Assembly (NCBI RefSeq): GCF_019679435.2
Contig: NZ_CP139781.1
Coordinates: 2,480,001 to 2,544,000, forward strand
Length of the DNA stretch: 64,000 nt
Origin: Actomonas aquatica
GTDB taxonomy: Bacteria > Verrucomicrobiota > Verrucomicrobiia > Opitutales > Opitutaceae
Direction of reading: 5' to 3'
Made by a program: the position numbers and the translations under genes. Each line of letters opens with the position of its first letter. Position 1 is the first letter of the stretch. The notes below the pieces were generated by a model. It was given only the letters and a program-made list of their open reading frames with translations. It ran no database searches and was not told where the DNA came from. Positions 18,781 through 27,463 of the stretch are shown piece by piece.

Positions 18781-19021
18781 CTCTGCCCACCAAGCGTAGC
18801 CCAAAACGCCACCACGCTTGCTCCCGTAGCCGCCTTCACCGACGCGCCCGCCCCAAATAAAGCGTTCGCACCCGCAATGTAGGCTGCGAGCGAGCGCGCG
18901 CTACGTTGCCCCTCCGCGCCGCAAAGACCAACACACCCGCGGACGACACCTCCGCCCAAATGTAGCAGCGGCCGTCTCGGCCGCTCCTCCCTGCCCCTCC
19001 GCATCCTCCCCCGCACCAAGA

Positions 19022-19038
19022 GTCACGTATTACGTGAC
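19022..19038. promoter_or_regulatory. Perfect palindrome GTCACGTA-T-TACGTGAC, copy 2
   Basis: Same core as 18762-18780, with arms one base shorter on the left. It lies in the 3' end region of the DUF72 gene, so it is not an obvious promoter operator for it. Confidence 0.55.
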
Positions 19039-19234
19039 ACTTGTCCCACTCAGAGTAACGGAAAACGCTGCCCCGCTCGCGTCCCCCACGGTTCCTCGCG
19101 CCATCCTGACCTCCGTGCCTTCTGTGCCTCCTCTGTGACCTCTGTGTCCCAAATCCCCCTGCCTCCCGGCCCTTGCCCCTCCGCCACCTGGCTCCCGGTC
19201 GCCCGCCCCTCAGCCGCTCTCCGCCGCTCCGCCT

Positions 19235-20158
19235 TCAAAACAGCCCCAACTGCGCCCCGGGCAACTCGTCCTCCCCCGGCTCAGCTTCGCCCGGCCACAC
19301 CGCCGGGGCCGGCACGGCCGCCGGACACCGCGCATGCAACATCGCCTGAAATCGCCGCGCCAACGGCGGCGCATGCAGATCGTCCGCGTGGTGGATGAAC
19401 ACATACGGCTCGCGCCCTTCCTCCACCCAGCGCGCCACCACGTCCACCCACTCCGCCAGCCACGCGTCGTTCTTCACCACCTGCGGATCGCCCACCCAGC
19501 GCACAAACGGTCGCCGCCCCGTCGCCGTGAAACGCACCGGCACCCGCGGCTTCTTACTCAACGCCTCCTGCGCCGCGTCGTCCTCTCGATCCACCGCCGC
19601 CGCAAACAAAGGTCGCGTGTCAAAATTCACCCGGTCGACCCCCAACTCGCACAGCATCGCGTCCAACGCCGTCTCGTCTTTCCCGTTCGTAAAAAACGCC
19701 CGGTTCCGCACCTCCACCGCGTAACTGAACCCGCTCGGCAACCCCGCCAAATAGTCGCGCAACAGCTCCAGCCGCTCCGGCCCAAAATTCTGGTGCAGCT
19801 GTAGAAAAAACGGCCCGCACCGCTCCGCCACCGGCTCCAGTCGCGCAAAAAACGCCGCTGTGTCCCCCGCGCAGTTGAGCAGCGCCCGGTCGTGCGAAAT
19901 CACCCGCGGAAACTTAAAGGCAAACCGCCACCAATCCGGCGCCTCCTCCGCCCACCGCGCCACCGTCTTCTCGCTCGGCAACCCGTAAAACGTCGCGTTG
20001 CCCTCCGCCGTCGCAAACACGCTCGCATACTGCCCCAGAAACTCCTCCCGGCGCGCCTCCCGCGTGAAGAACGTCCCCCGCCACGGCGCATGCGCCCACA
20101 CCGGACACCCGATCCGCACACGCGTCGACACCGCACCTGCTGCACCAGCCTCACTCAT
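19235..20158 (-). CDS. DUF72 (YecE-like) family protein
   Basis: Function unknown; TIM-barrel-like family, sometimes proposed to act on nucleic acids. The 307-residue product shows the family hallmarks: IGCPVWAHAPWRGTFF near the N-terminus, NATFYGLPSEKTVARWAEE, WRFAFKFPRVISHDR and YAVEVRNRAFF, and the C-terminal YVFIHHADDLHAPPLARRF (in place of the more common YFNNH). ATG 20158 is chosen over 20179 because the G-rich stretch GTGAGGGGG precedes it and the family N-terminus starts soon after. Divergent from recQ. Confidence 0.85.
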   Translation of the reverse strand: MSEAGAAGAVSTRVRIGCPVWAHAPWRGTFFTREARREEFLGQYASVFATAEGNATFYGLPSEKTVARWAEEAPDWWRFAFKFPRVISHDRALLNCAGDTAAFFARLEPVAERCGPFFLQLHQNFGPERLELLRDYLAGLPSGFSYAVEVRNRAFFTNGKDETALDAMLCELGVDRVNFDTRPLFAAAVDREDDAAQEALSKKPRVPVRFTATGRRPFVRWVGDPQVVKNDAWLAEWVDVVARWVEEGREPYVFIHHADDLHAPPLARRFQAMLHARCPAAVPAPAVWPGEAEPGEDELPGAQLGLF

Positions 20159-20205
20159 CCCCCTCACCGAACCCCGCATTCCGCCTCAGCACAATCTTCC
20201 GCACC

Positions 20206-20246
20206 TTTTACTTCATACATCTTACTTCTTACTTCTCACTTCCCCC
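20206..20246 (+). repeat. Pyrimidine-rich simple repeat before recQ
   Basis: A run of ACTTC/TACTTCT words directly precedes GTG 20247. A tract of similar style (CTACTCGCTAC words) precedes the second methionine synthase gene at 39911-39950. No Shine-Dalgarno site is visible in either. Confidence 0.5.
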
Positions 20247-22085
20247 GTGCCTGAGCTCCTGGACACCCTTCGCACCACCTTCGGATACGATCACTTTCGC
20301 CCTCTCCAGCGCGAAATCATCGAGTCGCACCTGGCGGGCCGCGACGTCTTTGCCCTCCTCCCCACCGGCGGCGGCAAGTCCATGTGTTTTCAACTCCCCG
20401 CCCTCGTGCGCCCCGACCGCGGACTCACCGTCGTCGTCTCTCCGCTCATCGCCCTCATGAAGGATCAGGTCGATCAACTCTCGGCCGCCGGCGTGCCCGC
20501 CACCTACCTCAACTCCACCCTTTCCGCCACCGAGGCCCGCTCCCGCCTCGCCGGTCTGCACCGCGGTCAATTCCGCCTCCTCTATGTCGCCCCCGAGCGC
20601 CTCATGCTCGACAACTGGCAACAAAATCTCACCGGCTGGAAGGTCGCCGCCCTCGCCATCGACGAGGCCCACTGCGTCTCCGAGTGGGGCCACGATTTCC
20701 GCCCCGAGTTTCGCCAGATCGCCCAGCTCCGCGACCTGCTCCCCGAGGTCCCCGTCATGGCCCTCACCGCCACCGCCACCGAACGCGTGCGCGACGACAT
20801 CATCAACCACCTGCGCCTCCGCGACCCGGCCGTCTACGTCGCCTCCTTCAATCGCCCCAACCTCAACTACAAGGTCCTGCCCAAGGACGGCCCCACCCGG
20901 CAGATCATCGACTTCATCAAAACGCGCCCCGAGGAGAGCGGCATCGTCTACTGCGCCACCCGCGCCACCGCCGAACGCACCGCCGAAGCCCTCGCCGGTC
21001 GCGGTTACTCCGCCCGCCCCTATCACGCCGGCCTCTCCAACGACGAGCGCTCCGCCAATCAGGAATCCTTCCTGCGCGACGACACCCGCATCATCTGCGC
21101 CACCATCGCCTTTGGTATGGGCATCAACAAACCCAACGTCCGCTGGGTCATCCACTACGACCTCCCGAAAAACATCGAAGGCTACTACCAGGAAACCGGC
21201 CGCGCCGGCCGCGACGGTCTGCCCGGCGATTGCCTCCTGCTTTTCTCCGCCGGCGACGCCGCCAAACAGACGCACTTCATCGACGAGATGACCGACGAGC
21301 ATGAGCGCAACGTCGCCCGCGCTCAGCTCCGCCAGATGCTCCACTACGCCGAGAGCGCCGGCTGCCGCCGCGTCGACCTGCTCGGCTACTTCGGCGAAGC
21401 CTTCACCATCGACGGCTGCGGCGCCTGCGACAACTGCCTCGAACCGCGCGAAACCTACGACGGCACCATCCTCGCCCAAAAATTCCTCTCCTGCGTCTAC
21501 CGCATCCGCCAGGCCTCCCAATTCGGTTGCGGCGCCAACCACGTCATCGAGGTCCTCACCGGCGCCGACACTGAAAAGATCCGCCGCTGGGGCCACGACC
21601 GCATCACCACCTACGGCATCGGCACCGAACGCTCCCGCCCGCAATGGGCCGCCGTTTTCCGCGAACTCCTGCGCCTCGGCTACCTCATGCAGACCGACGG
21701 CAAATTCCCCACCGTCGAACTCACGCAGGAGGGCGTCGACGTCCTGCGTTCCCGCGAGACCATCATGCTCACCAAACCCCTCATCGTGCCCAAGGCCCAG
21801 AAAGTCCGCCGCCGCCGCGAGGGTGAGATCGCCTGCGACGAAATCCTCTTCGACGCCCTGCGCAAGCTGCGCAAAACCCTCGCCGACGAACGTGGCGTGC
21901 CCGCCTACGTCATCTTCGGCGACGCCACCCTGCGCCAGATGGCGCGCGAGTATCCAGAATCTCCCGACGCCATGCACGACATCTTTGGCATGGGCGCCAA
22001 GAAGCACGCCGAGTTCGCCGCCACCTTCGCCGACGCCATCCGCGCCTACCTCCGCGACCACGGCCGCCAAACCTTCAACGACTAG
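20247..22085 (+). CDS. recQ: ATP-dependent DNA helicase RecQ
   Basis: 3'-5' helicase in recombination and replication-fork repair. The 612-residue product has, in order: the FGYDHFRPLQ Q-motif region (about 12-21), Walker A LPTGGGKS (38-45), the DEAH box with AIDEAHCVSEWGHDFRP, helicase motifs IV-VI (QETGRAGRDGLPG), the RQC zinc-binding cysteines (CRR...CGACDNC) and a C-terminal HRDC domain (FDALRKLRKTLADERGVPAY). Length and domain order match full RecQ. Start is GTG 20247; the frame upstream overlaps the divergent DUF72 gene. The Lgt-like gene begins 17 bases after its stop, so they may share a transcript. Confidence 0.96.
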   Translation: MPELLDTLRTTFGYDHFRPLQREIIESHLAGRDVFALLPTGGGKSMCFQLPALVRPDRGLTVVVSPLIALMKDQVDQLSAAGVPATYLNSTLSATEARSRLAGLHRGQFRLLYVAPERLMLDNWQQNLTGWKVAALAIDEAHCVSEWGHDFRPEFRQIAQLRDLLPEVPVMALTATATERVRDDIINHLRLRDPAVYVASFNRPNLNYKVLPKDGPTRQIIDFIKTRPEESGIVYCATRATAERTAEALAGRGYSARPYHAGLSNDERSANQESFLRDDTRIICATIAFGMGINKPNVRWVIHYDLPKNIEGYYQETGRAGRDGLPGDCLLLFSAGDAAKQTHFIDEMTDEHERNVARAQLRQMLHYAESAGCRRVDLLGYFGEAFTIDGCGACDNCLEPRETYDGTILAQKFLSCVYRIRQASQFGCGANHVIEVLTGADTEKIRRWGHDRITTYGIGTERSRPQWAAVFRELLRLGYLMQTDGKFPTVELTQEGVDVLRSRETIMLTKPLIVPKAQKVRRRREGEIACDEILFDALRKLRKTLADERGVPAYVIFGDATLRQMAREYPESPDAMHDIFGMGAKKHAEFAATFADAIRAYLRDHGRQTFND

Positions 22086-22101
22086 CCCATTCCGGCACCT
22101 C

Positions 22102-22860
22102 GTGACCTTCCCCGCCTATCTGCCCGTCGGTCCTTGGTCGCTTCACCCTCACGCGGTGTTTGAACCGCTCGCCTACTTCGTGGGCGCACGTCTCTACTTT
22201 TATCGTCGTCGGCGCGATGCCACCGCGCCACGTCTCCCGCTTGAGGCCACTCTTTGGCTCTTCATTGGCTGCATCTTCGGCGCCTGGGCTGGCTCCAAGG
22301 TCCTCGCATGGGTCGAGTCCCCCTCCCACTATTTCCCACTCGCCGCGGATCCGCGTTTGCTACTCGGAGGCAAGACGATCGCCGGCGGCATTCTCGGTGG
22401 CTGGCTGGGTATCGAGATCGCCAAACGGGCGCTGCACATCACGCACTCCACCGGCGATGCCTTTGTCTGGCCACTGGCCGTCGGCACGGCTCTCGGTCGC
22501 ATCGGTTGTTTTCTGTCCGGCCTGGAAGATCACACCTACGGCATCGCCACGGACCTGCCATGGGCCGTCGATTTTGGCGACGGCTTGTCCCGCCATCCCA
22601 CGCAACTCTACGAATCCACCGTCGTGCTGCTCCTGGCCGCCGGACTCACCGCTCTCTCCCATCGTGCCCGTCATCCCTGGACCTCCGGCATGAGCTTTCG
22701 CCTCTACGTGGGCGGTTATCTCTTTTGGCGACTGGGTGTCGAATTCCTCAAACCGCGGGAGACGTGGTTCTTGAACCTGAGCGCCATTCAACTCGCCAGC
22801 ATCGTCGGTATGATCATCGTGCTGGTGAGTCTGCGCCGCCTGGCCCGCGCGCCGACCTGA
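22102..22860 (+). CDS. Divergent Lgt-family membrane protein
   Basis: Integral membrane protein of the prolipoprotein diacylglyceryl transferase fold, but probably not a working Lgt. The 252 residues have about seven hydrophobic segments and family marks: GGKTIAGGILGG (89-100), ALGRIGCFLSG (130-140) and RHPTQLYES (164-172). In Lgt the HGG motif histidine and the RIGNF...E residues are important; here the positions are Ala94, Cys136 and no matching Glu (SGLED). This points to a changed substrate or chemistry. GTG 22102 follows the recQ stop; the longer frame is a shadow. The radical SAM gene starts 16 bases after its stop, so the two likely work together, perhaps on lipids. Confidence 0.78.
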   Translation: MTFPAYLPVGPWSLHPHAVFEPLAYFVGARLYFYRRRRDATAPRLPLEATLWLFIGCIFGAWAGSKVLAWVESPSHYFPLAADPRLLLGGKTIAGGILGGWLGIEIAKRALHITHSTGDAFVWPLAVGTALGRIGCFLSGLEDHTYGIATDLPWAVDFGDGLSRHPTQLYESTVVLLLAAGLTALSHRARHPWTSGMSFRLYVGGYLFWRLGVEFLKPRETWFLNLSAIQLASIVGMIIVLVSLRRLARAPT

Positions 22861-22875
22861 GCCACTCCCTCGCGC

Positions 22876-24285
22876 ATGGACCGCCCCTACCTTTTCGCCG
22901 AACTCACCAACAGCCTCTGCTCCCATTGCCTCGGCAAAGTGGAAGCCAAAATCATCTTCGAAGGCGACAGGGTGATGATGCACAAACACTGCCCGGAACA
23001 CGGCGCCGAGCGCGTGCTCATCTCGACCGACGTCGAATACTACCGGCGTTGCCGCACTACCCTCAAACCCGGGCAGATGCCCGACGTGTTCAACACGCCA
23101 ACTCGCTGGGGTTGTCCCTACGACTGCGGCCTCTGCCCCGACCACGAACAACACTCCTGCCTGTCGCTCGTGGAGGTCACCGATGCCTGTAACCTCCAAT
23201 GCCCGATCTGCTATGCCGAATCTTCACCACATCGGGTCACGCATCGTTCGCTCGAGCACATCGAACGCATGCTCGACGCCGTGGTGCGCAACGAAGCCGA
23301 GCCCGACATCGTGCAGATCAGCGGCGGTGAACCCACCGTCCACCCCGAGTTCTTCGCCATTCTCGACGCCGCCAAACGCCGCCCGATCAAGCACCTCATG
23401 CTGAACACCAACGGTGTGCGCATCGCCCGCGAACCCGACTTCGCCGCTCGCCTCGCCGACTACCAACCCGGCTTCGAAATCTACCTCCAGTTTGACTCAC
23501 TGCGACCCGACCCCATCAAAGCCCTGCGCGGCGCCGACCTGCTCGACGTGCGCCGACGCGCCCTCGACCGACTCAACGAACTCAATCTCTCCACCACACT
23601 GGTCGTCACCCTCAAGCGCGGCCTCAACGACGACGAAATGGGCGACATCGTCGACTTCGCGCTCCAGCAACCCTGCGTTCGCGGCGTCACCTTCCAGCCG
23701 ATCCAAGATGCCGGGCGCACCGAGGGATTTGATCCCGCCACCGATCGCCTGACCCTCGGCGGCGTGCGCCAGCAGTTCCTGCAACAGACTTCCGTCTTCG
23801 CCCCCGATGACATCATTCCGGTCCCCTGTCATCCCGACTGCCTCGCGATGGGTTACGCGCTCAAACTCGGCGACCAAGTCACGCCGCTCACCTCCCTCAT
23901 TCCGCCAGAGCTGCTCCTGAAAAGCGAAGGTTCGACCATCGTCTTTGAACAGCACCCACAATTGCGCGAAGAGGTGTTTAATCTGTTTTCCACCTCGCAC
24001 TCGCCCGAGTCTTCGGCCGCCGCCCTGCGCCAACTACTCTGCTGCCTGCCGCTGGTCGACGCACCGCCGACGCTGAGCTACAACAACATCTTTCGGGTGC
24101 TCTTCATCCAGTTTCTCGACGCCCACAACTTCGATGTCCGCAGCGTCAAAAAAAGCTGCATTCACATCGTGCATCCCGATGGACGTATCATTCCTTTCGA
24201 TACCTACAACCTCTTCTACCGCGACGACCGTTCCCACCAACTGGAAGCACTGCGACGCCGTCAATCCACCTCGGTTAAATCCTAA
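22876..24285 (+). CDS. Radical SAM protein, Tes/MJ0619-like family
   Basis: Iron-sulfur radical SAM enzyme. The canonical cluster motif is C105-N-L-Q-C109-P-I-C112. Upstream, extra cysteines are seen at C15/C18 (LCSHC), C39 and in GCPYDCGLCPDHEQHSC (C80, C84, C87, C95), and the C-terminus has FIQFLDAHNFDV and CIHIVHPDGRIIPF. This combination is characteristic of the family containing MJ0619 and the archaeal tetraether lipid synthase Tes, which joins or modifies alkyl chains. SAM-binding features QISGGEPTVHPEF are present. The 469-residue length fits. The chemistry in this bacterium is inferred only, but the coupled membrane Lgt-like protein supports a lipid substrate. Alternative: a cofactor or pterin methylase-type activity. 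Confidence 0.85.
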   Translation: MDRPYLFAELTNSLCSHCLGKVEAKIIFEGDRVMMHKHCPEHGAERVLISTDVEYYRRCRTTLKPGQMPDVFNTPTRWGCPYDCGLCPDHEQHSCLSLVEVTDACNLQCPICYAESSPHRVTHRSLEHIERMLDAVVRNEAEPDIVQISGGEPTVHPEFFAILDAAKRRPIKHLMLNTNGVRIAREPDFAARLADYQPGFEIYLQFDSLRPDPIKALRGADLLDVRRRALDRLNELNLSTTLVVTLKRGLNDDEMGDIVDFALQQPCVRGVTFQPIQDAGRTEGFDPATDRLTLGGVRQQFLQQTSVFAPDDIIPVPCHPDCLAMGYALKLGDQVTPLTSLIPPELLLKSEGSTIVFEQHPQLREEVFNLFSTSHSPESSAAALRQLLCCLPLVDAPPTLSYNNIFRVLFIQFLDAHNFDVRSVKKSCIHIVHPDGRIIPFDTYNLFYRDDRSHQLEALRRRQSTSVKS

Positions 24286-24343
24286 GTCGCAGATCCCCCC
24301 GAGGTAGCCGACCGCAACTCACCCCGGACGACAAACTCCCCCC

Positions 24344-24655
24344 ATGGACACGCCTCCTGACCTTTCCGAAAAAGCCAAGCTTCAGCTCAATTCCGAGGTC
24401 GAGAAACTCAAACCTCGCGGCCTCGGCTGCGGCTCCATCATCGCCGGAGTCGCGATCGGTGGAGTTACCTGCGTTTTTTTCCTCGTGCTACTCGGAAAAC
24501 ACCTGGGTCTCGGGGCATTGATCCTCTCGCTGGCCATCGGGATCGCCTTAAGCGTGCCGCCCCGCACGCGTTATATCGGAATCGGTTTCATTCTAGCCAA
24601 CGGTTTGGCCCTGCTCGGTCTGGGTGTTTGCTTCAATATTCTGAAAGACCTCTGA
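24344..24655 (+). CDS. Small membrane protein (103 residues)
   Basis: Unknown function. After a short charged N-terminus (residues 1-25, KLQLNSEVEKLKPRG) come three hydrophobic segments: about 29-48, 53-68 and 77-98 (IGIGFILANGLALLGLGV). No recognised domain. It follows the radical SAM gene by 58 bases on the same strand and may belong to that operon. Confidence 0.6.
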   Translation: MDTPPDLSEKAKLQLNSEVEKLKPRGLGCGSIIAGVAIGGVTCVFFLVLLGKHLGLGALILSLAIGIALSVPPRTRYIGIGFILANGLALLGLGVCFNILKDL

Positions 24656-24715
24656 GGGCAGCTAATTCCCCAAGGCCCCCCGACTCCGTCACGCCTGCAT
24701 TCTGGAACTCGCCGT

Positions 24716-25543
24716 TCACCCGAACAGCAGGTTCAGCAGCACGACGGAGAGCAGCACCCATACGACGATGCTGGCGAGCTTGGCGGCACCGGCCACCGCC
24801 ACCGCGCGTTGCCACGAACTCGCGTGCGTGAACTTCATCAGGACCACCAGCAGGCCCAAATACGACAGGCCGTGGTCGACATAAAACACGTCGGTGACGC
24901 CCCACATTTTTTGCGCCGTAAAACGCACCACCACCTTGATCGCCACCGCCACGAAGGCCGGGAAAAACATCTGCCCCCAATCCCCGTGGATATCGCTCCA
25001 CGCAAAGGCCAGTTTCAGGATCACCACCATCACGACGAGGCCCACCACGATCTCCACTCCGAGATAAAGTGCTTCCTGCCCCGGCGAGAGTTCCCAATCC
25101 GATTCATCTTCAGCCCCAAGCTCGCCGTTCAGAAACGCTTCCGTTTCCGACTCAAACTCTTCGCGCAGTTTCGCCATCTCGGCTTCAGACGCCTCTCGCT
25201 CGCGTTCGAGCTCCGCCTCCAACGCCGCCTCTTCCGCCGCCTGCGCCTCCGCCGCTGCCTCAGCCTCGCTTTGTTCCGAGAGCGCCACCGAGCGACGCTT
25301 GGCCCCATTCACGCCATCCACCGGCAAGTGCTGGATCGCACTCACTTTGCCTTCGCTGAAAACCACACGACCGTCCGCGTCATACATCCAGATGTCGCGC
25401 CCGCCGGCCGACATGGTGGAGCGCGGTCGTCCCAATTCCTCCAACACCTCCTCCGGCGTCATGCCATACTGCAACGCCTGACCGTGCGCCACGCCCACCA
25501 GCCACACAGCGAGGCAGACTCCGCAAAAGATCCAGCGCTTCAT
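24716..25543 (-). CDS. Exported coiled-coil membrane protein, function unknown
   Basis: 275 residues: signal peptide (MKRWIFCGVCLAVWLVGVAHG), then a small domain resembling the BamE/SmpA lipoprotein fold (LQYGMTPEEVLEELGRPRST, IWMYDADGRVVF), then a strongly charged coiled coil rich in Glu/Ala/Arg (about residues 88-140, AEAAAEAQAAEEAALEAELE), and four hydrophobic membrane segments at the C-terminus. The combination suggests a sensor or scaffold facing the periplasm. It lies just downstream of the small secreted protein (25562-26095) in the same orientation. No family is recognised. Confidence 0.7.
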   Translation of the reverse strand: MKRWIFCGVCLAVWLVGVAHGQALQYGMTPEEVLEELGRPRSTMSAGGRDIWMYDADGRVVFSEGKVSAIQHLPVDGVNGAKRRSVALSEQSEAEAAAEAQAAEEAALEAELEREREASEAEMAKLREEFESETEAFLNGELGAEDESDWELSPGQEALYLGVEIVVGLVVMVVILKLAFAWSDIHGDWGQMFFPAFVAVAIKVVVRFTAQKMWGVTDVFYVDHGLSYLGLLVVLMKFTHASSWQRAVAVAGAAKLASIVVWVLLSVVLLNLLFG

Positions 25544-25561
25544 CGCGACGCCCTCCGCAGC

Positions 25562-26095
25562 TTACCTGAAGTTAACCTTCGCTTCCGGAGCCGGGTGATA
25601 CACCGCGGTGTGCCCCGGAATCTTTTCGTCTCCGATGAGATACCATGACTTCACCGTGATCTCCTCGGCCGAAATGGTCGTCTCCGCCTCCACCGCGGTC
25701 ACGCCCCCGGCCTTCTCCGGATTCGCCACCGTCTCATAGCTGTAGAGCACGTCCCCCCGCGGCTCCAGATGCCCGCTGGTCATGAAACCTTCGGTCGTGA
25801 AGTAGTGAAACACGATCTTCTGCGCGTCGTCATCCCACCGCATCAAGGTCTCGCCGCCATAGTCGCCGTCATTGATGGAGTGAAACGACCGCACCGCCGT
25901 GCCATTGAGCGCCCGCTCATACCGCACCACATCCACCATCGGCTGCTCCGCGGTCGACTGCTTGATCTCCCCACTGAAGGTCTTGCCCAGAATCGGCGCA
26001 AACAACGCCAACTTCTCGTGCAACGGTCGCGCCTCCTCGGCCCCCGCCAGCAACACGCTCCAGCCCAACAACATTACGATACCCAAACGTTTCAT
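25562..26095 (-). CDS. Secreted hypothetical protein (177 residues)
   Basis: From ATG 26095 the product starts with a signal peptide (MKRLGIVMLLGWSVLLAGA) and continues as a beta-rich soluble domain (GKTFSGEIKQST, YERALNGTAVRSFHSIND, ETTISAEEITVKSWYLIGD). The pattern resembles small secreted domains that measure or bind a lipid- or sugar-like ligand (DUF1579-like), but this is not firm. The Met at 26116 would precede the signal peptide, so 26095 is chosen. It lies 21 bases after the cobC stop and may be the end of the cobalamin operon by position only. Confidence 0.7.
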   Translation of the reverse strand: MKRLGIVMLLGWSVLLAGAEEARPLHEKLALFAPILGKTFSGEIKQSTAEQPMVDVVRYERALNGTAVRSFHSINDGDYGGETLMRWDDDAQKIVFHYFTTEGFMTSGHLEPRGDVLYSYETVANPEKAGGVTAVEAETTISAEEITVKSWYLIGDEKIPGHTAVYHPAPEAKVNFR

Positions 26096-26116
26096 TGGCG
26101 GCTTGCTTACTGCCAA

Positions 26117-26692
26117 TCATCGGCATCCGCCAACAACTTCCTCGGGCCCTTCACCACTTTTCGCCAACTCATCCGGCCACACGCTGCCGAAGGGCACGGG
26201 CCAGGCCATCGCCTCCTCAAGCGTGGTCCGCCCCGTGAGGTGCCGCCACGCCCGCAACACGCCGGCGTGCGCCACCACCGCCACGACTCCATCCCCGCCG
26301 CGCGCCTCCGCCCAGATGTCCTCCCGCACCGCCGCCACTCGCGCCGACATCTCCGCGCCACTCTCGCCGCCCGGCGGTCGCCCATTCCACGGATCCACCG
26401 CCCACGCATCGCTGCGCGCGTCATGAAACGTTTCCCAACGCCGCCCTTCCCACTCGCCAAAATTCAGCTCCCACAGCCGCTCGTCCACCCGCAGTGGTCC
26501 GCCCAAGGACTCCGCCAGCCGCACGCAACGCGTCGCCGGACTCGTCCACACCAACCGCGGTCTGTCCGGCAACCCCGCCCGCACCGCCGCCGCTTCCTCG
26601 GCAAAGGTCTCCGCCACCGGCACATTCGTCCGCCCGTAACACACGCCTGGTTCCACCGCCACGCGCGTATGACGCACCCACCAAACGCTCAC
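26117..26692 (-). CDS. cobC: Alpha-ribazole phosphatase (histidine phosphatase)
   Basis: Removes phosphate in the last step of lower-ligand (alpha-ribazole) and cobalamin assembly. The 191-residue product has the phosphohistidine motif WWVRHTRVAV near the N-terminus and the second catalytic region VAVVAHAGVLRAW near the C-terminus. Start GTG 26692 overlaps the cobS stop (26689-26691) as GTGA, showing coupling and excluding the longer ATG 26725. Position after cobU-cobT-cobS matches the pathway. A general phosphoglycerate mutase-like phosphatase is the alternative. Confidence 0.87.
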   Translation of the reverse strand: MSVWWVRHTRVAVEPGVCYGRTNVPVAETFAEEAAAVRAGLPDRPRLVWTSPATRCVRLAESLGGPLRVDERLWELNFGEWEGRRWETFHDARSDAWAVDPWNGRPPGGESGAEMSARVAAVREDIWAEARGGDGVVAVVAHAGVLRAWRHLTGRTTLEEAMAWPVPFGSVWPDELAKSGEGPEEVVGGCR

Positions 26693-27459
26693 GCCGCACC
26701 TCCCAACGCCACCAGCGCGATCCATCCCGCCAACTCACTCAACTGCTGCGCCGCGCCTAAACAGTCGCCGGTGTAACCACCGATCCTCCGCTGTATCCAC
26801 AAAGCAAACACGGCCGTTACCGCCGCCATCGTCAGCGCCACTGGTATCACCGCCCCCGCCGGCAACAGCGCCAGCGCCGCCCCGCCAGTCACGATCACCC
26901 AGATCAAACGGCCTCCGCGCAACTGCGTCGCCAGCGGCTTCGCTTTGCCTTCCTCGGCCACGTAACACTGCACCGCCATCAACAGCCCCGACGCCACCCG
27001 ACTCACCACATGCAGACTCACCAAGGCCAGCGGCACCTGCGCAACCGACACCGCCGCCACCGCCTGCCATTTGAGCCCGAGCATCAGCATGATCCCGATC
27101 GCGCCAAACGCGCCCACCCGCGAATCCTTCATGATCTCCAGCACCCGTTCCTTGGTGTAGCCGCCACCAAACCCGTCGCACACATCGGCGAAGCCATCCT
27201 CGTGAAACGCACCGGTCACCAACACCGACGCCGCCAGACTCAAACCACTCGCCAACAACGGCGGCAGCCCCACCACCTCCGCCGCCAGCCACCACACCGC
27301 GGCGGCCACGCCGCCCACCACCACCCCGACCCACGGAAACCACGCCGCCGAGCGCTGCAGGTGCCCGTTCTCCCAGTGGCGCAACGAGGGCAGCGGCAGG
27401 CGGGTGAAGAACATCACCGCTGTCCACGCCGCCGCTGCTTCTCGTCGCCACCAGTTCAT
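26689..27459 (-). CDS. cobS: Adenosylcobinamide-GDP ribazoletransferase
   Basis: Inner-membrane cobalamin synthase joining adenosylcobinamide-GDP with alpha-ribazole(-5'-phosphate). About 256 residues with several hydrophobic segments and the family motifs GAFHEDGFADVCDGFGGG (aspartate-rich, about residues 85-101) and SRVGAFGAIGIMLML. ATG 27459 or GTG 27462 starts only a few bases after the cobT stop. It is followed by cobC with overlap. Confidence 0.93.
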   Translation of the reverse strand: MNWWRREAAAAWTAVMFFTRLPLPSLRHWENGHLQRSAAWFPWVGVVVGGVAAAVWWLAAEVVGLPPLLASGLSLAASVLVTGAFHEDGFADVCDGFGGGYTKERVLEIMKDSRVGAFGAIGIMLMLGLKWQAVAAVSVAQVPLALVSLHVVSRVASGLLMAVQCYVAEEGKAKPLATQLRGGRLIWVIVTGGAALALLPAGAVIPVALTMAAVTAVFALWIQRRIGGYTGDCLGAAQQLSELAGWIALVALGGAA

Positions 27460-27463
27460 CACG

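Larger units (their letters stand above)
18620..19234. repeat. Duplicated palindrome-rich intergenic region
   Basis: No gene is supported. Two diverged copies of a module of roughly 160 bp lie about 254-259 bp apart. A 53-bp block is identical at 18684-18736 and 18938-18990 and contains a TGTAGCAGCGGCC-type hairpin. Each copy is followed by a perfect palindrome centred on one T: 18762-18780 and 19022-19038 (core CACGTATTACGTG). Each copy is preceded by a CG-rich palindrome (18648-18662 and 18884-18905). From 19095 to 19150 is low-complexity text-like repeat (CTCCGTGCCTTCTGTGCCTC). Confidence 0.75.

Noticed and set aside
18684-19038. Possible CRISPR-like repeat array
   Set aside because: Only two copies, long unequal modules with internal palindromes and no spacers or cas genes.
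20229-22070. 613-codon minus-strand frame
   Set aside because: Antisense shadow of recQ, whose motifs are complete; the product is low-complexity Gly/Ala/Val/Glu.
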